Part shown: in pieces, positions 60,876 to 64,000 of the stretch
How the letters are laid out: each line of letters starts with the position of its first letter
Numbering within the stretch: the first letter of the stretch is position 1
DNA from: Desulfofalx alkaliphila DSM 12257
GTDB taxonomy: Bacteria; Bacillota; Desulfotomaculia; Desulfotomaculales; Desulfohalotomaculaceae
Direction of reading: 5' to 3'
Length of the DNA stretch: 64,000 nt
NCBI RefSeq assembly: GCF_000711975.1
Contig: NZ_JONT01000002.1
Location: 145,400-209,399, forward strand
The notes under the pieces: generated by a model
Told to the model about the DNA's origin: nothing
The model's database searches: none
Seen by the model: the letters and a program-made list of their open reading frames with translations, nothing else
Position numbers and translations under genes: made by a program

Positions 60876-61481
60876 TTATAAATTGCTTTGGAAAAATATC
60901 GCCTTACCTAGTATCCTGATATCTTTAAAGTCTTTTGCTGTATAAAATCTCGGTTGGTACCTAGGATTTTCAGGCTTTAGAATTACACCATCGCTATTTT
61001 TGTAAAATCGCTTGAGCGTAACTTCGTTGTCAATTATTACCGCGGCAATCTCGCCATTATCCACTATTGGCTGCTTGCGGATAAACACAACGTCGCCGTC
61101 ATTAATACGAGCATCGATCATGGAGTCACCCTTGACCCTGAGACAGAAATCAATGTGTAAACTATCATCAACTTCTACATAGTATTCGCAACGTTCTTCC
61201 GCGACATACAGCGGTTCCCCAGCGGCTATTTCCCCTAACATGGGGACTTTTTTTGTTTTTTTTGTTTCGTAAGGGTGGATATTTTCCCAACCCATGAGGT
61301 AGGCCGGTGTAACACCCAATGCCTTAGCTAGAGGCTCTAAAATATTTAATGGTAGGTTTTCTATTTCATCACTTTCGTATCTATATACTGTTGCCCTGTT
61401 CTTCCCGAGTTTTTTTGCTAGATCGTCTACAGATAAACCTAATCGCTTTCTTCTGTTCTTAATTCTTTCTCCAACAGTCAC
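60876..61481 (-). CDS. CI-like phage repressor (HTH plus S24 self-cleavage domain)
   Basis: A 201-aa LexA/CI-type repressor. The N-terminal HTH spans about residues 5-63 (LGLSVDDLAKKLGKNRATVYRYE). The S24 peptidase domain has the cleavage bond A87-G88 (EIAAGEP), nucleophile S120 (GDSMI) and base K157 (TLKRF), so it should be inactivated by RecA-stimulated self-cleavage. The GTG start has AAGGATGGTGA upstream. Its promoter overlaps an operator (autoregulation). It keeps the prophage silent and is divergent from the Cro-like gene. Confidence 0.94.
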   Translation of the reverse strand: MTVGERIKNRRKRLGLSVDDLAKKLGKNRATVYRYESDEIENLPLNILEPLAKALGVTPAYLMGWENIHPYETKKTKKVPMLGEIAAGEPLYVAEERCEYYVEVDDSLHIDFCLRVKGDSMIDARINDGDVVFIRKQPIVDNGEIAAVIIDNEVTLKRFYKNSDGVILKPENPRYQPRFYTAKDFKDIRILGKAIFFQSNL

Positions 61482-61504
61482 TTGTAATCACCATCCTTAC
61501 GACT

Positions 61505-61533
61505 ATTATATACCTACTATCGCATTTTTGCAA
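61505..61533 (-). promoter_or_regulatory. Repressor promoter with overlapping operator
   Basis: On the reverse strand TTGCAA, a 17-base spacer and a perfect TATAAT precede the repressor start by a 17-base leader. An operator-like sequence (TCGCAT...TTGCAACA, 61519-61536) covers the -35. Confidence 0.82.
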
Positions 61534-61583
61534 CAGTTATATGTAACAAAATAAAATAATTTGCGTGATGTGCGAAATTTGTC

Positions 61584-61612
61584 TTGACAACGGGGCGGGG
61601 ATCGGGTACAAT
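61584..61612 (+). promoter_or_regulatory. Early (PR-like) promoter of the lytic genes
   Basis: TTGACA, a 17-base spacer and TACAAT point to the Cro-like gene. The predicted start near 61619 falls at the edge of the operator at 61621. Confidence 0.85.
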
Positions 61613-61620
61613 TTGGTTAA

Positions 61621-61636
61621 TCGCACAGTATGCGAC
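61621..61636. promoter_or_regulatory. Phage operator O1
   Basis: TCGCACAGTATGCGAC has inverted TCGCA/TGCGA half-sites around a five-base centre and lies on the start point of the early promoter. Confidence 0.7.
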
Positions 61637-61654
61637 AAAAAAGGGGGTGTAAAG

Positions 61655-61873
61655 ATGGTAAACATAAACAAACTAAAGGGTAAGATTGTAGAGCGGGGCA
61701 TGTCCGTGGGAGACTTAGCAAAAGAGATAGGCGTCGACAGGAGCACACTCTACCGAAAAATGAATGCCTCTGGCGAGCCGTTTACAATAAGAGAGGCAAA
61801 TCTGATATGTAAAGCCTTGAAACTAAGCGGACAAGAGGCAATGGCTATTTTTTTTAGCGACTGTGTCGCATAG
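61655..61873 (+). CDS. Cro-like HTH regulator, 72 aa
   Basis: A small XRE/Cro-type protein with one helix-turn-helix (MSVGDLAKEIGVDRSTLYRKMN) and no further domain. ATG 61655 has GGGGGTG upstream; a longer frame begins inside the promoter and is rejected. It is the first early gene and divergent from the repressor, as in lambdoid switches. Its stop codon TAG lies in the middle of an operator palindrome. Confidence 0.88.
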   Translation: MVNINKLKGKIVERGMSVGDLAKEIGVDRSTLYRKMNASGEPFTIREANLICKALKLSGQEAMAIFFSDCVA

Positions 61874-61882
61874 TATGCGACA
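61864..61882. promoter_or_regulatory. Phage operator O2, perfect 19-bp palindrome over the cro stop
   Basis: TGTCGCATAGTATGCGACA is a perfect 9+1+9 palindrome and the best-matched copy of the TCGCA-n5-TGCGA operator. It contains the stop codon of the Cro-like gene and lies 250 bases from O1. Confidence 0.78.
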
Positions 61883-62000
61883 TTAAGGATAACTAATTAA
61901 TCAACCAACTAATTGCCGGGGGGAGGTTATAAAGGGGGGTTTGAATCATGCCAAAGCTCCTGACCCAACAGGACCTGGCGACCAGCAGGGAGGCGGTGAA

Positions 62001-62291
62001 ATGTATTGCCAAAAATGCGGCACAAAAACGGAGGGCAGTGTCAATTTTTGTGCTCAATGCGGTATCAAGTTTGAGCAATCGCAAACAACAGACCCGATGC
62101 CTAAAATGTACACTGTCCAAGGAGTACTAACAGAATATTTCCAAGGGACGCTCGGGGAGTCGAAACTGCGCGAGTGGGTACGCCAAGGCAAGATTCCGCA
62201 CACCAGGATCGGGCGGCGGATCATATTTAGAAAGGAGGCTCTAGATATTTGGTTTGACGAACAAGAAAAGGCATCCATGAAGGTACATTGA
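62001..62291 (+). CDS. Zinc-ribbon plus excisionase-like HTH protein
   Basis: A 96-aa protein. Residues 1-20 form a CxxC...CxxC zinc ribbon (MYCQKCGTKTEG..FCAQCG); residues 38-90 form a MerR/Xis-type winged HTH (LREWVRQGKIPHTRIGRRIIFRKEALDIWF). ATG 62001 has GGAGGCGGTGA upstream. An overlapping upstream frame from 61948 starts MPKLLTQQDLATSREAV, like the beginning of another HTH protein, and then loses sense. It could be the phage excisionase or an early regulator. Confidence 0.78.
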   Translation: MYCQKCGTKTEGSVNFCAQCGIKFEQSQTTDPMPKMYTVQGVLTEYFQGTLGESKLREWVRQGKIPHTRIGRRIIFRKEALDIWFDEQEKASMKVH

Positions 62292-62325
62292 TTAACGATC
62301 TAACTAAAAAAGGAGGTACCCGAAC

Positions 62326-62526
62326 ATGGTTAAAACGGATTTACACTGTACTAATCTAGACTGGTTGTTGTGCAGCAACCATAAGTGCGAGCATCAGTAT
62401 AAAGGCAAGTGTATTGCATGCGTACCACATTACGCAGGACAGGCAGTCGTGTGGTGTAGTAAGTTTACCGCTAAAGAGCCAGATGATATGCCAATCAGGT
62501 ATCAGCTGGTAGAGGGGGTTTGCTAG
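62326..62526 (+). CDS. Cysteine-rich small phage protein, 66 aa
   Basis: Seven cysteines are spread through the protein (HCTNLDWLLCSNHKCEH, KCIACVPH, VWCSKF, GVC), suggesting zinc binding. AAAGGAGGTAC precedes the ATG. It is in the early prophage operon. Function unknown. Confidence 0.7.
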   Translation: MVKTDLHCTNLDWLLCSNHKCEHQYKGKCIACVPHYAGQAVVWCSKFTAKEPDDMPIRYQLVEGVC

Positions 62527-62661
62527 TTGGTTAAATACTGCCCGCTATTTGGACAAGGCATCAATGGTTTGATCGAGTGCAAGCAGAGTAAATGTGCATG
62601 GTGGGTTGAGGCCCATGGCGCGTGTGTAGTTTTTGTTATTACATTAGGGGGTGGAGTGTAA
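62527..62661 (+). CDS. Small phage protein, 44 aa
   Basis: The TTG start directly follows the previous stop, with GAGGGGG eight bases upstream. The product MVKYCPLFGQGINGLIECKQSKCAWW... has four cysteines and looks like a shortened relative of the preceding protein (both begin MVK and carry a C-x-WW/C-x-KF type block). It may be a diverged tandem copy. Confidence 0.55.
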   Translation: MVKYCPLFGQGINGLIECKQSKCAWWVEAHGACVVFVITLGGGV

Positions 62662-62868
62662 ATGCAAAAACAAAAAATCTACCACCTGCAGTACCTACCC
62701 CATAAACCAGTATCTACTAAATATCGCTGGGCATGGCGTCCGGTAAATAGGGTGCAAGAGTGGCTAGAGGGTGAGGACAAGCCTGCTGGTAAGGTAATGG
62801 CGTACTCACTGCTGGCACTGGTAGGGATGTGCTTTGCCATGGCGATACTAGAGGCTGTAGCAAGATAG
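62662..62868 (+). CDS. Small phage protein with one membrane segment, 68 aa
   Basis: A basic, aromatic N-terminal half (YRWAWRPVNRVQEW) and one C-terminal hydrophobic segment (MAYSLLALVGMCFAMAILEA). The ribosome site GGGGGTGGAG lies in the end of the preceding gene. Function unknown. Confidence 0.65.
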   Translation: MQKQKIYHLQYLPHKPVSTKYRWAWRPVNRVQEWLEGEDKPAGKVMAYSLLALVGMCFAMAILEAVAR

Positions 62869-62926
62869 TAGTCAAGAGAGGTGAACACTCGATTGTCACT
62901 CTAATGGTTAAGGGGGGGGAAACCTA

Positions 62927-63133
62927 ATGTTAGCCTTTTGTGAGAACTGCCATGAGCTGGCTGAATACACTGTCAGAGATGAACCAAAAGAAAAGATTAT
63001 CAAAGGCAATAAGGTTGAATACATGGGTAAAGAGGCGTACTGCAAAGACTGTGGCAGTGAAATCTTTGTGGCCGATATACGGGATCATAATTTAAGCATG
63101 TTGGATAAGGCTTATAGGGAATGGAAGGGTTGA
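62927..63133 (+). CDS. Zinc-ribbon protein, MqsA/SocA N-terminal-like, 68 aa
   Basis: FCENCHELAEYTV and YCKDCGSEIFV give a four-cysteine zinc ribbon of the YgiT/MqsA type. In that family the ribbon usually precedes a larger DNA-binding or Panacea domain, which is lacking here. GGGGGGG lies at the usual place before the ATG. Confidence 0.7.
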   Translation: MLAFCENCHELAEYTVRDEPKEKIIKGNKVEYMGKEAYCKDCGSEIFVADIRDHNLSMLDKAYREWKG

Positions 63134-63243
63134 TTACTGTTGCGGAAATTGAACTCATAAAGAAAAAGCCCGGCTGCAACCGGACTGTGGTAAAACGCTT
63201 AAGCCATTATACCACCATTAGGAGGTGGAGGCAATATGCCTAA
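63130..63243 (+). CDS. Possible small phage protein, 37 aa
   Basis: A TTG overlapping the previous stop opens a basic frame (MITVAEIELIKKKPGCNRTVVKRLSHYTT...) that ends inside the next gene's start region. Protein-like composition and tight packing support it, but the ribosome site is weak (GGAAGGG directly adjacent). Confidence 0.35.
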   Translation: MITVAEIELIKKKPGCNRTVVKRLSHYTTIRRWRQYA

Positions 63244-63490
63244 TAATTGTCCAATGTGTTATGAGGTGTTGGATGGTCAATACTGTGCAAGTTGCTGTAA
63301 GCATTACTGCCCAATATGTCAGGGCATGATGGAGTTGGGTGAGAGAGATTTTTCGCAAGCTCAATTTGTGCGTGGTGATATAGAGGTGGACAGGGTTGTG
63401 CAAAATGTGTTGTATTGCCCTAAGTGTGAGGTGGTGGAGCATGATGCAGAGGAAGTTTACTCCGGGGATGAAAGTCGAGCACCTTTTTAG
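63236..63490 (+). CDS. Cysteine-rich zinc protein, 84 aa
   Basis: Cysteines occur in CPMCYEV, CASCCKHYCPIC and CPKCEVVEHDAEE, enough for two zinc sites. AGGAGGTGGAGG precedes the ATG. It overlaps the next gene by 50 bases in another frame. Early prophage gene of unknown role. Confidence 0.7.
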   Translation: MPNNCPMCYEVLDGQYCASCCKHYCPICQGMMELGERDFSQAQFVRGDIEVDRVVQNVLYCPKCEVVEHDAEEVYSGDESRAPF

Positions 63491-63647
63491 GGGGCCATGC
63501 ACGGTTGTGAGGGAGTCCACCACGCTGATTGGTTGGCCTGTAGTAATTATTAAAGACAGCAAAGGTCAAATTTATGACGTTAACCCTATTTACTTGAGAG
63601 AGATTAAGGAGGTGCACGATGAACGCATTGCAAGCAAAAGAACTTGA
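63441..63647 (+). CDS. Small beta-rich phage protein, 68 aa
   Basis: ATG 63441 follows GAGGTGGTGGAG. The product has a compact beta pattern (GMKVEHLFRGPCTVVRESTTLIGWPVVIIKDSKGQIYDVNPIYLREI) resembling small SH3-like phage proteins. It overlaps the genes on both sides, which is usual in dense phage operons. Function unknown. Confidence 0.65.
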   Translation: MMQRKFTPGMKVEHLFRGPCTVVRESTTLIGWPVVIIKDSKGQIYDVNPIYLREIKEVHDERIASKRT

Positions 63648-64000
63648 AGGCCTGCCGATAGAGCAGGAACGGTTTGAGATACAGGATATTAACGCCGCCA
63701 ATTGGGCGGTGCGTAAAATAGCAGCTGCACAGGCGGCCATTAGAGAGAGGGAGATACTGGCCCAAGCAGAGATTGACCGCATTAAACAGTGGCTTGTTGG
63801 TGAGACAAAGGAACTACAGCAAACGATAGACTTTTTTACCAGGCTACTAGAAAAATACCACCGGAAACAGATTAAGGCGGATCCAAAAAATAAAACCATT
63901 AAGCTGCCATACGGTACACTAAAAATGCGGGCCCAACAGCCGCAATATCAGCGGGATGATGCAGCGATAAAGGAGTGGGCCCGAGTCAATCGGCCCGAGG
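63619..64000 (+). CDS. Mu-Gam-like host-nuclease inhibitor, 3' end outside window
   Basis: At least 127 residues of a Gam-family protein: an N-terminal helix pair (IQDINAANWAVRKIAAAQAAIREREILAQAEIDRIKQWL), a middle helix (IDFFTRLLEKYHRK) and KTIKLPYGTLKMRAQQP. Gam binds DNA ends and blocks host exonucleases, and usually starts a phage recombination module. AAGGAGGTG precedes ATG 63619. Confidence 0.88.
   Translation, partial: MNALQAKELEGLPIEQERFEIQDINAANWAVRKIAAAQAAIREREILAQAEIDRIKQWLVGETKELQQTIDFFTRLLEKYHRKQIKADPKNKTIKLPYGTLKMRAQQPQYQRDDAAIKEWARVNRPE

Noticed and set aside
63161..63186. Reverse-strand terminator-like hairpin in the phage early region
   Set aside because: GCCGGGC with CTTTTT can be drawn on the reverse strand, but no reverse gene precedes it and the pairing includes mismatches; it is probably chance within a forward coding stretch.
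1..64000. CRISPR array, rRNA operon or complete tRNA
   Set aside because: No regularly spaced repeats, rRNA-like sequence or intact tRNA was seen; the only tRNA sequence is the tRNA-Trp 3' fragment.

Overview
The window looks like the chromosome of an anaerobic, endospore-forming, Gram-positive bacterium of the Clostridia, most likely close to the Desulfotomaculum/Peptococcaceae group (inference). The evidence is strong GGAGG ribosome sites with many TTG/GTG starts, sporulation genes (spoVM, spoVB, a spoVA cluster, a Spo0A/sigma-H controlled sensor kinase), a tungsten-type aldehyde:ferredoxin oxidoreductase, many iron-sulfur proteins and sigma-54 regulators. No rRNA, intact tRNA or CRISPR array was seen.

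Layout. 1-2.8 kb: an ABC-F ATPase cut by the window edge, a small unknown gene and a PgpA/YutG-like phosphatase. 3.2-17.6 kb: a catabolic island. Two paralogous sigma-54 activators flank a complete branched-chain-amino-acid-type ABC transporter (livKHMGF). A textbook -24/-12 promoter then precedes a split HcnABC/sarcosine-oxidase-like flavoprotein complex, a four-cluster ferredoxin, an aldehyde:ferredoxin oxidoreductase and a ThiS/MoaD-like protein. The inferred logic is import of an amino acid or related carboxylate, oxidation at a C-N bond, then ferredoxin-linked aldehyde oxidation. 17.7-19.5 kb: deoC and trxB. 19.6-20.7 kb: a nested insertion-sequence graveyard.

20.7-35.8 kb: mostly housekeeping and single genes: an HtrA-like protease, a phosphoesterase, a UPF0173 hydrolase, larE-larB-larC (nickel-pincer cofactor synthesis without larA), a DinG-type exonuclease-helicase, pssA, a tiny spoVM with a sigma-E promoter, and a sporulation-type histidine kinase with a sigma-H promoter and a Spo0A box. 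35.9-41.2 kb: copZ, then a DUF1657/DUF421/SpoVAC-SpoVAD-SpoVAE/YhcN/DUF421/DUF4363 cluster resembling the mobile spoVA-2mob spore heat-resistance operon. 41.2-48.5 kb: a tightly coupled nurA - HAS-barrel - herA - mre11 - rad50 operon, a gene set best known from archaea. 48.6-58.9 kb: a TPR protein, a queuosine operon (queD-queC-DUF366-queE-folE), ypmA, surE, an aromatic-acid-exporter-like protein, spoVB and an EF-G-like GTPase.

59.4-64 kb: the left end of an integrated prophage. A 3' fragment of tRNA-Trp marks the attachment site. It is followed by repeated integrase arm-type sites, a tyrosine integrase, a CI-like repressor divergent from a Cro-like gene with readable promoters and operators, a run of small zinc-ribbon early genes, and a Mu-Gam-like gene leaving the window.

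The most noteworthy parts are the herA/nurA/mre11/rad50 operon, the sigma-54-controlled oxidoreductase island with its degenerate second activator, the spoVA-2mob-like cluster, and very small genes (spoVM, ypmA, a Q-rich spore-protein-like gene) that ordinary gene calling can miss. All family assignments are from reading the sequence; no database search was run.
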